The notes under the pieces: generated by a model
Seen by the model: the letters and a program-made list of their open reading frames with translations, nothing else
Databases searched by the model: none
What the model was told of the DNA's origin: nothing
Part shown: positions 1 through 6,143 of the stretch, piece after piece
Layout of the letters: each line of letters begins with the position of its first letter
Numbering within the stretch: position 1 is the stretch's first letter
Source: an uncultured Kineosporia sp.
Lineage (GTDB): Bacteria; Actinomycetota; Actinomycetes; Actinomycetales; Kineosporiaceae
Length of the DNA: 7,466 bases
NCBI GenBank assembly: GCA_937859855.1
Contig: CALMAR010000466.1
Span: 1 to 7,466 of the forward strand
Direction: 5' to 3'
Translations under genes and position numbers: made by a program

Positions 1-1
1 C

Positions 2-133
2 CATCCGGGCGAGCCCGCGCCGTCCGTGCCGGCCCGCCCGCTGCCACCGGCTGATGGCCCGCGCGGCGATGCCTTGGCTCCGGCCAGCCCAGCACCCTCA
101 TCCGCGTCTGAAGACACCTCGTCCGGCCTCTGA
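2..133 (+). CDS. Possible C-terminal end of an upstream protein (partial)
   Basis: Frame 2 is open from the window edge to a TGA at 131-133 and would encode about 43 residues rich in Pro, Ala, Ser, Gly and acidic residues (for example HPGEPAPSVPARPLPP). That composition resembles a disordered C-terminal tail of an actinobacterial protein. If real, the gene ends 46 bases before the hydroxylase start and could be cotranscribed with it. The case is weak: in such GC-rich DNA the frame of the downstream gene is also open to the window edge, and frame 1 stays open to a TGA at 52-54. No domain is visible and no function can be given. Confidence 0.3.
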   Translation, partial: HPGEPAPSVPARPLPPADGPRGDALAPASPAPSSASEDTSSGL

Positions 134-167
134 ACGCAAGTGCCTGGGGCCGGGATATCGACCCATG

Positions 168-174
168 AAGGGGG
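168..174 (+). promoter_or_regulatory. Ribosome binding site deciding the hydroxylase start
   Basis: AAGGGGG lies 5 bases before a GTG at 180. It supports initiation at 180 over the in-frame ATG at 165, which has only a weak GGGA at 152-155, and over the ATG at 54, whose extra residues look like non-coding translation. Confidence 0.5.
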
Positions 175-179
175 CCACC

Positions 180-1799
180 GTGGAACCCACCTATGACGTC
201 GCGATTGTCGGCTACGGACCCGTCGGTCAATTGCTGGCGACCCTCCTTGGCCGGCGCGGCCACCAGGTCGTGGTGATCGAGCGGTATCCGGCCATCTACC
301 CGCGGCCGCGGGCCGTGCACTTCGATCACGAGATCGCCCGCATCCTGCAGAGCGTCGGGATCCGGTCCGACACTGACCCGATCATTGAGCCATACGACAA
401 TTGGTACGAGTGGCGTAACGCAGAACGCGAGACACTGCTCAAGGTCGACTGGCGCGGCGTCGGGCCCTCCTGGTGGCACACCTCGAACTTCTTCGCCCAG
501 CCCGATCTGGAGCAGGCGCTGGCGGAGCGGGCCGAACAGCAGCCGCAGGTGACGTTGTACCGGGAGCTCACCGCCGTCGGGTACGAGCAGGACGCGAATG
601 GCGTCACCCTCGCCGTGCGTCCCGCGGGCGCGGTGACGGATTCACCGGCCGAGATGATCCGGGCCCGCTATCTGGTCGGCTGCGACGGGGCCAACAGCAT
701 CGTCCGCACCGCGATGGACACCTCGATCACCGACCTGGGGTTCTTCTTCGACTGGCTCATTCTGGACATGATTCCCAACGAGCCGATGACGTTTGACCCG
801 CCGGCCTGGCAACTGTGTGACCCGAAGCGGCCGACCACCATCGTTCCCGGCGGCCCGGGTCGGCGTCGCTGGGAATTCATGGCGTTGCCCGGCGAGGACA
901 TCAGCCAGCTGGACAAGGCCGAGACCGCCTGGGCTTTTCTCGAGCCGTGGGGGATCACTCCGGACAATGCTGTGCTGGAGCGGCACACCGTCTACCGGTT
1001 CCAGGCCCGCTGGGTTGACCGCTGGCTCGATCGGCGCGTGCTGATCGCCGGTGACGCCGCTCACCTGATGCCTCCCTTCGCTGGGCAGGGCATGTGTGGC
1101 GGTCTGCGCGACGTCGTCAATCTGGAGTGGAAGCTGGATGCCGTGCTGCGCGGCATCGCCGATGACCGGCTGCTGGAGACCTACGGAACTGAACGAAACC
1201 CGCACGTGCAGTACTTCATCAACATGTCCATCGACCTCGGCCGGGTCATCTGCGTCCCGGACGAGGCGGCCGCAGCCGAGCGGGACGCTCGGATGAAGGC
1301 CGCGCTGACCGATAAGAGTCTCGCTCCACCAGCACCGCCGCCGCCCCGGCTGGGACCGGGCCTGCTCGCGGCGGGCGACGCTCACGCCGGTCTGCTGTCC
1401 ATTCAGTCCCGCGTCGGCTACGGAGATCGCACCGGGCTGTTCGATGACCTGCTGGGGCACGGCTGGTTCGTTCTGACGACCGCCAGTGAACTGCCGCCGG
1501 TGTCGGGAGCCGCCTTCGATGCCGTGGAGCGCCTCGGTGTGCGGATCCTGCGCATGGGGCCGCTCGGCAGCGGGGCCGAGCTGATCGATATCGACGGCCG
1601 CTACGCCGAATGGCTGGCCGAGCTTTCGGCCGACACGGTCGTCGTCCGCCCGGATTTCTACATCTACGCTGCCACGGTCGCCGCCAGGCTTCCGGGTGTT
1701 CTCAGTGAGCTGGGCTCTGGCCTGGGCTTGTTGCCGGGCAGTGGTGCTGCCACTGACGCCTCGTCCACGTTGGGCGCTCCTTCCGCGTCAGGGCGGTGA
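180..1799 (+). CDS. mhpA: FAD-dependent aromatic hydroxylase, MhpA-like (3-(3-hydroxyphenyl)propionate hydroxylase type)
   Basis: This is a group A flavoprotein monooxygenase, a cytoplasmic enzyme class that uses NAD(P)H and O2 to hydroxylate phenolic rings. From the GTG start it has 539 residues, near the roughly 550 of MhpA. Seen in the sequence: an N-terminal Rossmann motif GYGPVG (11-16) with Glu34 placed to bind the ribose; the motif CDGANS (168-173); the FAD motif GDAAHLMPPFAGQGMCGG (291-308) followed by LRDVVNLEWKL; an MhpA-like segment RRWEFMALPGE (229-239); and a C-terminal thioredoxin-like region (about 400-505) ending in VVVRPDFYIYAA. The last 30 residues are a low-complexity Gly/Ala/Ser tail. 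The family is certain but the substrate is not: related enzymes act on resorcinols, polyketides or antibiotics, and no ring-cleavage or hydrolase gene is in view. The ATG at 165 is an alternative start. It is convergent with tatC. Confidence 0.88.
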   Translation: MEPTYDVAIVGYGPVGQLLATLLGRRGHQVVVIERYPAIYPRPRAVHFDHEIARILQSVGIRSDTDPIIEPYDNWYEWRNAERETLLKVDWRGVGPSWWHTSNFFAQPDLEQALAERAEQQPQVTLYRELTAVGYEQDANGVTLAVRPAGAVTDSPAEMIRARYLVGCDGANSIVRTAMDTSITDLGFFFDWLILDMIPNEPMTFDPPAWQLCDPKRPTTIVPGGPGRRRWEFMALPGEDISQLDKAETAWAFLEPWGITPDNAVLERHTVYRFQARWVDRWLDRRVLIAGDAAHLMPPFAGQGMCGGLRDVVNLEWKLDAVLRGIADDRLLETYGTERNPHVQYFINMSIDLGRVICVPDEAAAAERDARMKAALTDKSLAPPAPPPPRLGPGLLAAGDAHAGLLSIQSRVGYGDRTGLFDDLLGHGWFVLTTASELPPVSGAAFDAVERLGVRILRMGPLGSGAELIDIDGRYAEWLAELSADTVVVRPDFYIYAATVAARLPGVLSELGSGLGLLPGSGAATDASSTLGAPSASGR

Positions 1800-1804
1800 C
1801 GGAA
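1781..1804. terminator. Hairpin at the mhpA/tatC convergent junction (weak bidirectional terminator candidate)
   Basis: TTCCGCGTCA (1781-1790) and TGACGGAA (1797-1804) can pair around a GGGCGG loop with a two-base bulge. The structure spans the mhpA stop codon and ends 8 bases from the tatC stop. A second perfect hairpin, CAGTGG-TGCTG-CCACTG at 1739-1755, lies just inside mhpA. Neither has a U tract, so intrinsic termination is doubtful, but there is no other space for terminators between these converging genes. Confidence 0.25.
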
Positions 1805-1811
1805 CGCAGTC

Positions 1812-2708
1812 TCAGGTGTCGGCTCGCTCAGGTGGGTCGATCGGATCGATCGGCGCCGGGGCCTGCGGCTGGGTACTGTCGAGCAGATCGTCCAGTGGGG
1901 TGGCATCCTCGTCGCCGAGTGCGGCCAGCTCGGCCTCGGCCTTGCGGGCCCGCCTGCGGTCGTTCAGCAGAGCGAAGCCCAGCGCCAGGCAGAACAGGGC
2001 GACCAGCGGCAGCGCCAAGATGATCATGTGCAGCGGGTCAGGCGACGGCGAGACGATGGCCGCGAACAGGAAGGCGATGAAAACTGCGATCCGCCAGTGT
2101 TTTCCGAGTGTGCGGCCCGCTAGCAGCCCGGCCATGTTCAGGCCGATCAGGAACAGTGGCATCAGGAAGGCCACGCCCAGTGCGATGATCAGCCGCAGGG
2201 CGAAGGTCACCACCGAGTCCATCAGCGGCTGCACCGCCGAGCCATTGAGGGCGAAGTCGGCGGAGAAGGTGATGGCCTTGGGGAACAGCCAGACCGCCAT
2301 CGCCACCCCGCCCAGGAACAACGGCACCGCGGCAACGATGAAGAAGATCGAGTAGCGCCGTTCCTTGCGGGTCAGGCCCGGGGTGATGAAACCCCAGATC
2401 TGGAACAGCCAGATCGGTGAGGCGAAGATGATTCCGAGCCAGGCGGCAACCTTCACCCGGATCGTGAAGGCGTCTGCGACCTGGTTGTACTGGAAGGTGA
2501 TCGGATGGGTGGCCGGGGCCTGCGCCTCCACCGGGTTGATGATCAGATGGGTCATCACCGGCTCGAACAGGAACCAGCCGCCGATGCCTCCGAGCAGGAT
2601 CGCGATGGTGACGACGATCACCCGGCGGCGCAGCTCGCGCAGGTGGGCGCGCAGCGGCATCCGCCCCTCGGGATCCCGGGCCTGGCGGCGGGGAGTCGTC
2701 ACAGCCAT
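1812..2708 (-). CDS. tatC: Sec-independent (twin-arginine) protein translocase subunit TatC
   Basis: TatC is the membrane receptor that recognises twin-arginine signal peptides and, with TatA/TatB, exports folded proteins. The 298-residue protein shows the family plan: a cytoplasmic N-terminus with MPLRAHLRELRRR (17-29, including the conserved Glu24), six membrane spans at about 30-48, 87-108, 119-143, 165-190, 206-220 and 225-248, the first-loop signature QIWGFITPGLTRKERR (103-118, with Glu116 matching the signal-peptide-binding glutamate), and SPSPDP (220-225) before span 6. The cytoplasmic tail of about 50 residues is charged, then Pro/Asp-rich with a PIDPIDPPE repeat; long tails are common in actinobacterial TatC. 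The ATG at 2708 is chosen because TAGGA (2716-2720) sits 7 bases upstream. It starts 26 bases after tatA, so the two are presumably one transcript. No tatB is present in the window. Confidence 0.97.
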   Translation of the reverse strand: MAVTTPRRQARDPEGRMPLRAHLRELRRRVIVVTIAILLGGIGGWFLFEPVMTHLIINPVEAQAPATHPITFQYNQVADAFTIRVKVAAWLGIIFASPIWLFQIWGFITPGLTRKERRYSIFFIVAAVPLFLGGVAMAVWLFPKAITFSADFALNGSAVQPLMDSVVTFALRLIIALGVAFLMPLFLIGLNMAGLLAGRTLGKHWRIAVFIAFLFAAIVSPSPDPLHMIILALPLVALFCLALGFALLNDRRRARKAEAELAALGDEDATPLDDLLDSTQPQAPAPIDPIDPPERADT

Positions 2709-2734
2709 CGCGGCGTCCTACCCAGCAGAGCCGT

Positions 2735-2992
2735 TCAGACGTCCCGGCGGTCGGACGGCGTGGTCGCGCCCGGCCGGGGCACCGAGCCGTTGGCGTCCAT
2801 GATCCGGCCCTCGATCGGCTCGGTCTTGGCCGGCTGCTTGGGATCGTCGTGCTTCATCTCTGTCATCTCGGACTTGAAGATCCGCATCGACCGGCCCAGA
2901 CCTCGGGCGGCGTCCGGCAGCCGCTTCCCGCCGAACAGGATCCCAATCACGACGACCAGGACGATGATGTGCCAAGGCTCCAGTGCGCGCAT
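2735..2992 (-). CDS. tatA: Sec-independent (twin-arginine) protein translocase subunit TatA
   Basis: TatA oligomerises at TatC to let folded twin-arginine substrates cross the membrane. The 85-residue protein has a single N-terminal span (about 6-20, [12 protein letters not shown]), the hinge [14 protein letters not shown] (20-33) with the conserved Phe-Gly and Leu-Pro, an amphipathic helix (about 26-46) and a disordered charged tail. The length is normal for TatA. The reading frame stays open another 34 codons upstream, but the ATG at 2992 is preceded by a strong ribosome binding site and places the membrane helix at the N-terminus as the family requires. It lies directly upstream of tatC. 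TatB is similar in plan but usually longer, and TatC adjacency favours TatA. Confidence 0.96.
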   Translation of the reverse strand: MRALEPWHIIVLVVVIGILFGGKRLPDAARGLGRSMRIFKSEMTEMKHDDPKQPAKTEPIEGRIMDANGSVPRPGATTPSDRRDV

Positions 2993-2998
2993 TGCTTT

Positions 2999-3004
2999 CC
3001 TCTC
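2999..3004 (-). promoter_or_regulatory. Ribosome binding site fixing the tatA start
   Basis: On the minus strand GAGAGG sits 6 bases before the ATG at 2992. This rules out the longer in-frame ATG starts at 3094, 3082 and 3049. Confidence 0.75.
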
Positions 3005-3047
3005 ATCGCCCACCCGGCTGACGGCATGGGGCGGCTGTGTCGCTGTC

Positions 3048-3053
3048 ATCGTA
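3048..3053 (-). promoter_or_regulatory. tatA: Possible -10 box of a tatAC promoter
   Basis: The 130-base gap between the coiled-coil gene and tatA contains TACGAT (minus strand), which fits the actinobacterial TANNNT consensus and would give a 5' leader of roughly 50 bases. No good -35 hexamer is visible at the expected distance, so this is tentative. The gap could equally be read through from upstream. Confidence 0.2.
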
Positions 3054-3122
3054 CGCGGTGAACCGCCGGCCAGCCGGGCCATGATGCCGAACATTGGCTG
3101 TGAACGCCGGGACAGCCCGATT

Positions 3123-3446
3123 TCACCCGTTATGCTCGCCCACCCGGACCCCGAGAGGATCGCGTGCCCGCAGCCGCATCGTGGTCAGCGCCTTGGCCTG
3201 CCGGATCGCCTTGTCCCGGTCGCCGCGGCGCTGAACGACGCCGGCGTCCGGCTCCGGCGTCGCCGGGTGCTGGTCCTCCAGCCGTTCAAGCTGCTGGCTG
3301 ATCAGGGCGAAACGCTGCGAGGCGGTGGCCAGTTCACGCTGGAACTCATCCAGCTGGCGGAGCACCGAGAGGATCATCGGGACCAGGACCGCTGCGGCCA
3401 CCGCGATCAGCGCCACCCAGATCAGCACCCATACCCACCAGGCCAT
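3123..3446 (-). CDS. Small membrane-anchored coiled-coil protein of unknown function
   Basis: I do not recognise a named family. The 107-residue product begins with a strongly hydrophobic segment (about 3-27, Trp-rich at its start: [10 protein letters not shown]), followed by a heptad-like amphipathic stretch (about 28-58, with [11 protein letters not shown] and [10 protein letters not shown]) that probably forms a coiled coil, then a Pro/charged, basic C-terminus. By the positive-inside rule the basic tail suggests a cytoplasmic coiled coil anchored by one N-terminal span. It lies 50 bases after the zinc-ribbon gene and 130 bases before tatA, same strand. The ATG at 3446 has no Shine-Dalgarno sequence, but a TAACCT box 7 bases upstream suggests a leaderless transcript. 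Codon use and GC content match the neighbours. The gene is probably real, since the membrane-plus-coiled-coil pattern is unlikely by chance. Confidence 0.8.
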   Translation of the reverse strand: MAWWVWVLIWVALIAVAAAVLVPMILSVLRQLDEFQRELATASQRFALISQQLERLEDQHPATPEPDAGVVQRRGDRDKAIRQAKALTTMRLRARDPLGVRVGEHNG

Positions 3447-3452
3447 GGCCGC

Positions 3453-3458
3453 AGGTTA
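3453..3458 (-). promoter_or_regulatory. Candidate -10 box giving a leaderless mRNA for the coiled-coil gene
   Basis: On the minus strand TAACCT (TANNNT) ends 7 bases before the A of the ATG at 3446, so transcription would begin at the start codon itself. This agrees with the lack of a ribosome binding site. No clear -35 element is seen. Confidence 0.3.
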
Positions 3459-3496
3459 CGGCAAACGGTGCAGCTGAGGGTGCTGGCTGAGCTCGA

Positions 3497-3859
3497 TCAG
3501 GCGGCGGTCTCGGGTGCGGTCGAACGGGGCGGGGGTCCCTGCGCCGCGGCCGCGGCGGCCAGCATGTCGGCCTGTTCCAGCCAGAGCGCGAAGTCGAGCA
3601 CGTCGTCGTAGTTGAGGGTCGGGCCGTTGTGTTCCTCCAGCGCCTCGGCCGGAACGTTCCACGGCTCGGCGACCACGCCACCAGAGATCAGCAGGGCGAC
3701 GACATCGCGCCCGGCAGGCTTGCGGATCTCCTCCTGACAGGTGGTGCAAGAGAACGCGTAATAGGACCAGCTCTTGACCGAGCAGACGACGAGACGCACC
3801 TGCTGCGGTGTCAGCTCCACATCACCGCAACTTGGGCACGACGCCTTGATCGTCGTCAT
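3497..3859 (-). CDS. Zinc-ribbon-like protein of unknown function
   Basis: This 120-residue protein has two Cys pairs, CPSC (8-11) and CTTC (38-41), plus Cys26, spaced as in a zinc ribbon where one metal is held by two CxxC knuckles. Between them lies a short beta-rich stretch (VRLVVCSVKSWSYYAFSC). After the ribbon comes an alpha/beta region, VVALLISGGVVAEPW (53-67), then an acidic helix with LNYDDVLDFALWLEQADML (82-100), and a poly-Ala/Pro tail. No signal peptide or membrane span is present, so it is presumably cytoplasmic. The pattern resembles small actinobacterial zinc-ribbon proteins of unknown role; nucleic-acid or protein binding is only an inference. The ATG at 3859 is chosen over one at 3901 because it has a near-perfect ribosome binding site and the upstream 14 residues look non-coding. 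It follows pafC after 257 bases, same strand. Confidence 0.85.
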   Translation of the reverse strand: MTTIKASCPSCGDVELTPQQVRLVVCSVKSWSYYAFSCTTCQEEIRKPAGRDVVALLISGGVVAEPWNVPAEALEEHNGPTLNYDDVLDFALWLEQADMLAAAAAAQGPPPRSTAPETAA

Positions 3860-3866
3860 TCCCGAT

Positions 3867-3874
3867 CCACCTCC
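3867..3874 (-). promoter_or_regulatory. Strong ribosome binding site of the zinc-ribbon gene
   Basis: On the minus strand GGAGGTGG lies 7 bases before the ATG at 3859. This decides the start against the longer frame that begins at 3901. Confidence 0.8.
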
Positions 3875-4116
3875 TGCAGCCGCCAATCGTCGTGACCACA
3901 TCTTCGGTCGCGATATGCAACTCCTTGAGCACCGACGGTAATACCCCGGCCGTCATAGTGACACCGGCTTCACATGCCAGGTGCCCTCATCAGCGGCGTG
4001 TCGCTGGCCCTGGAGAACAGAGATCATCCGGTCGGCTCAGCCGGCCCGGCTTGTCGCTCCAGTCCCCCGGGACCGGGCTCAACCCGGCGAATCCGGGCGA
4101 TGTGACGATTGGCCGT
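3875..4116 (-). other. Non-coding gap between pafC and the zinc-ribbon gene
   Basis: About 240 bases without a credible gene, somewhat less GC-rich near 3890-3970. The side near pafC carries the palindromes described at 4039-4087. The side near the zinc-ribbon gene carries AT-richer TATTAC (3938-3943, minus strand) and TATGAC boxes that could be -10 elements, neither with a convincing -35. It is therefore likely to contain a promoter for the zinc-ribbon gene, but the exact site is not resolved. Short overlapping frames on the plus strand run into the pafC end and look spurious. Confidence 0.35.
4039..4087 (-). terminator. Palindrome cluster downstream of pafC (possible terminator)
   Basis: Thirty bases after the pafC stop comes a perfect hairpin CCGGG-CTCAA-CCCGG (4073-4087), then the interrupted palindrome AGCCGG-C-CCGGCT (4039-4051). 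Reading leftward in the pafC direction, neither is followed by a U run, so Rho-independent termination would be inefficient. GC-only hairpins are often seen after actinobacterial genes. Confidence 0.3.
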
Positions 4117-5079
4117 CTAGATCGCGTCGTAGCCAGCCAGGGCCAACTCGGCCGCCTGCGTGGCCGCACCGGCTAGCTCGGGCGGGCTGACGATCCGGCC
4201 GGCGCCACCCAGTCGAAGGACCAGCCGGGACACCCAGCGCGGATCGGTCACCCGCAGAGTCACCTGCAGGCCACCGGACGGCAGTTCCCGTACCGATTCC
4301 ACCGGGTAGTACTCGGCCACCCAGCGCCCGCGCGGCTCGACCTCCAGAGTGACCCGGACGTCGTCCTCGGACGGGGTGAACAACTGGTCATCGGTATCCC
4401 GCGAGATCGCCTGCGGCGGGGGCGTCCCATCCTCGTCCAGCAGCTGGGCATCGGCCACCCGGTCGACCCGGAACAGCCGGACCGCCTCGGCCCGATGGCA
4501 CCACGCCTCGATGTACCAGCGACCGCTCAGGCTGGTCACCCGCATCAGGTCGACGTCCCGCTGCGTCACCTCGTCCCGGGCTGGCACCACGTAGCGCATT
4601 CGCATCCGCCGCCGGGTGCCCAGCGCTTCCCGGGCCGTCCGCAGGATCTGCTCGGCGGCGCCGGAGGTGAGATCCACATTGAGCCGGGACGCCGCGATCA
4701 CCGCGTCCTCGGAGGCCGCCGACAGCTTCATCAGCGCGGACTCGACCGCGTTGCGATCGTGCAGGCCGGGCAGTTCAGCCAGCGTGCGCAGGCCCGCGAT
4801 CAGCGCGATCGCCTCGTCCGGCCCCAGCCGCAGCGGCCGGGCGATGGTGTCGGCGTTGTCCAGGTAGATCCGGCCAGAATCCCATTCCGCTTCGATCAGG
4901 TCGTCCGGCATGTGGCCTGGAGTGCCGCAGACGAACAGCAGTTCGAGGTCCTTGACCAGCTGAGTCACCGTGATGCCGAAATGCTGGGCGGCCTCCTGCA
5001 GCGGCACTCCCTGGCGGTTCAGCAGCCAGGGAACCATCGTCAGCAGCCGGGACAGCCGCTGGGTCGCGCTGACACTCAC
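4117..5079 (-). CDS. pafC: WYL-domain transcriptional regulator PafC
   Basis: PafC is one half of the PafB-PafC activator, which in mycobacteria switches on the LexA-independent DNA-damage response. The 320-residue protein has an N-terminal winged helix-turn-helix (about 5-55, with VPLQEAAQHFGITVTQLVKDLELL), a linker, a WYL domain (about 150-215, with RMRYVVPARDEVTQRDVDLMRV, GRWYIEAWC and RLFRVDRV), and a C-terminal WCX-type region (about 240-320). Conserved WYL-domain arginines such as Arg201 and Arg204 are present, consistent with nucleic-acid or ligand sensing. It starts at a GTG (5079) that overlaps the pafB TGA by 4 bases as GTGA, so translation is coupled. GGGAG about 8 bases upstream gives a ribosome binding site. 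In some actinobacteria pafB and pafC are fused; here they are separate. Confidence 0.93.
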   Translation of the reverse strand: MSVSATQRLSRLLTMVPWLLNRQGVPLQEAAQHFGITVTQLVKDLELLFVCGTPGHMPDDLIEAEWDSGRIYLDNADTIARPLRLGPDEAIALIAGLRTLAELPGLHDRNAVESALMKLSAASEDAVIAASRLNVDLTSGAAEQILRTAREALGTRRRMRMRYVVPARDEVTQRDVDLMRVTSLSGRWYIEAWCHRAEAVRLFRVDRVADAQLLDEDGTPPPQAISRDTDDQLFTPSEDDVRVTLEVEPRGRWVAEYYPVESVRELPSGGLQVTLRVTDPRWVSRLVLRLGGAGRIVSPPELAGAATQAAELALAGYDAI

Positions 5080-6110
5080 CCGGCTGCTCCCAGCAGTGGC
5101 CGGGGTTGTCCGGTGCTCGCGTCGTCGCTGACCTGTTCACCGCCGCTGGATTGGGCCTGCAGGGCACCAGTCAGCCGGCGGCGCACGCCGTCCCGCAGAT
5201 CCTGGGGATGTACGGCGATCACCGCTGGTCCATAACCGGCCAGCTCGTCGGCGAAGTTGTCGACGTCCCCGATCTCGAACCGCAACTCGTCCCAGCCCGT
5301 CCGGCTGGATGCCGCGCCGGTGTCCGGGCGGGCGCGGCGGCGCAGGCTGGCCGCGCTGCCCTGGCGAACCAAGATCGTGGCCACCCGCTTGTCGGCCGGG
5401 CGCGGCGAGATCATCCGGCGGGGGTCGACCTCCGGGACGTCATAGCCGCCCCGGGGGCCGTCTGGGCGGACCTCGCCCTCGATCCGGGACAGCCGGAAGA
5501 CCCTGGCGTCGCGGCGGTCCCGGTCCCGCCCCACGACGTACCAGTGCCCGGACCGGCTCACCACGGCCCACGGTTCCAGGTGCCGCTCGGCGGCGCGATC
5601 GGACTCGGGCTTGCGGTAGCCGAACCGCACCGGCTGGCGATCACGGGTGGCGGCGTAGAGCGCCTGGAAGGCGGGCTCGGCCGTGCGGATGCGCGGCTCC
5701 AGGCCGGTCATCGCGTCGTCGTCGGTCTCCACCCCGAGCGCGCTGAGTTTGGCCAGCGCCCGGGCCGCCGGTCCAGCCAGACTCGCCTGCTGCCAGACCC
5801 GGCTGGCCAGCCCCAGCACGGCCAGTTCCTCGGCGTTCAGCTCGATCGGTGGCAGGGCGTAGGCGTCGCGGTCGATCCGGTAGCCCGGCTCGTCGTCGAA
5901 GACCAGTTCGCCGGTTCCGGTGACGACCGGGATCCCGAGTTCGCGCAGGTCTTCCTTGTCCCGCTCGAACATCCGGTCGAAGGCTTCGCTGGTCTCGCAA
6001 TCGGCGTACTGCGGCACCGCGCCGCGGATCTGCTCCTTGGTCAGCCACCGGCGGGTGGCGAGCAGGCAGATCACCAGGTTGAGCAGGCGCTCGGTGCGTC
6101 GCGAGGACAT
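5076..6110 (-). CDS. pafB: WYL-domain transcriptional regulator PafB
   Basis: PafB is the partner of PafC in the heterodimeric DNA-damage activator. It has 344 residues: an N-terminal winged helix-turn-helix (about 3-60, MSSRRTERLLNLVICLLATRR, then LTKEQIRGAVPQY), an extended linker (YRIDRDAYALPPIELNAEELAVL, a typical WYL-regulator segment near 77-99), a WYL domain (about 140-215, PVRFGYRKP, HLEPWAVVSRSGHWYVVG, ARVFRLSRIEG) and a C-terminal WCX-like region, followed by about 25 disordered residues. The WYL triplet reads WYV here. The frame is open far upstream, but the ATG at 6110 fits the conserved N-terminus of the family. It has no Shine-Dalgarno sequence; a TAGCGT box 7-8 bases upstream suggests a leaderless transcript. 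It is first in a run of same-strand genes and divergent from the DUF3866 gene. The name pafB comes from linkage to the proteasome accessory factor pafA in other species; no pafA is seen here. Confidence 0.93.
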   Translation of the reverse strand: MSSRRTERLLNLVICLLATRRWLTKEQIRGAVPQYADCETSEAFDRMFERDKEDLRELGIPVVTGTGELVFDDEPGYRIDRDAYALPPIELNAEELAVLGLASRVWQQASLAGPAARALAKLSALGVETDDDAMTGLEPRIRTAEPAFQALYAATRDRQPVRFGYRKPESDRAAERHLEPWAVVSRSGHWYVVGRDRDRRDARVFRLSRIEGEVRPDGPRGGYDVPEVDPRRMISPRPADKRVATILVRQGSAASLRRRARPDTGAASSRTGWDELRFEIGDVDNFADELAGYGPAVIAVHPQDLRDGVRRRLTGALQAQSSGGEQVSDDASTGQPRPLLGAAG

Positions 6111-6117
6111 CGGGGCA

Positions 6118-6123
6118 ACGCTA
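6118..6123 (-). promoter_or_regulatory. pafB: Candidate -10 box for a leaderless pafB transcript
   Basis: On the minus strand TAGCGT matches TANNNT. Its last T is 8 bases before the A of the pafB ATG, so transcription would start at the start codon or one base before it. No ribosome binding site precedes the ATG. A matching -35 is not evident. Confidence 0.4.
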
Positions 6124-6134
6124 CCCGAGGTAGC
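6120..6134. promoter_or_regulatory. Perfect dyad overlapping the pafB -10 box (candidate operator)
   Basis: GCTACC (6120-6125) and GGTAGC (6129-6134) are exact inverted repeats around CGA. The left arm shares four bases with the proposed -10 box, a position where a bound dimer would block RNA polymerase. Autoregulation is an inference only. The site does not resemble the known mycobacterial PafBC promoter motif that begins TTGTC. Confidence 0.35.
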
Positions 6135-6143
6135 CTCGCCGCC

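Noticed and set aside
54..179. Longer N-terminus of the hydroxylase starting at 54 or 165
   Set aside because: The extra residues before the Rossmann fold look like non-coding translation, and the best ribosome binding site points to the GTG at 180. The ATG at 165 remains possible.
642..1460. 272-codon minus-strand frame inside the hydroxylase
   Set aside because: Antisense shadow of a gene with clear FAD motifs; no recognisable domain or ribosome binding site.
1837..1853. GATCG-rich palindromic run near the tatC stop
   Set aside because: It is explained by the codons of the PIDPIDP repeat in the TatC tail and not by a separate element.
2505..3611. 368-codon plus-strand open frame across tatC, tatA and the coiled-coil gene
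   Set aside because: It overlaps three well-supported minus-strand genes. Its translation is biased to Arg, Pro and His with no domain, a usual shadow in GC-rich DNA.
3892..4190. Small plus-strand frames in the gap after pafC
   Set aside because: They run into the pafC end, have no credible ribosome binding site and no visible motif.
4495..5235. 246-codon plus-strand frame antisense to pafC
   Set aside because: Repetitive Gln/Arg/Pro-rich translation, no domain, and full overlap with the clear WYL regulator.
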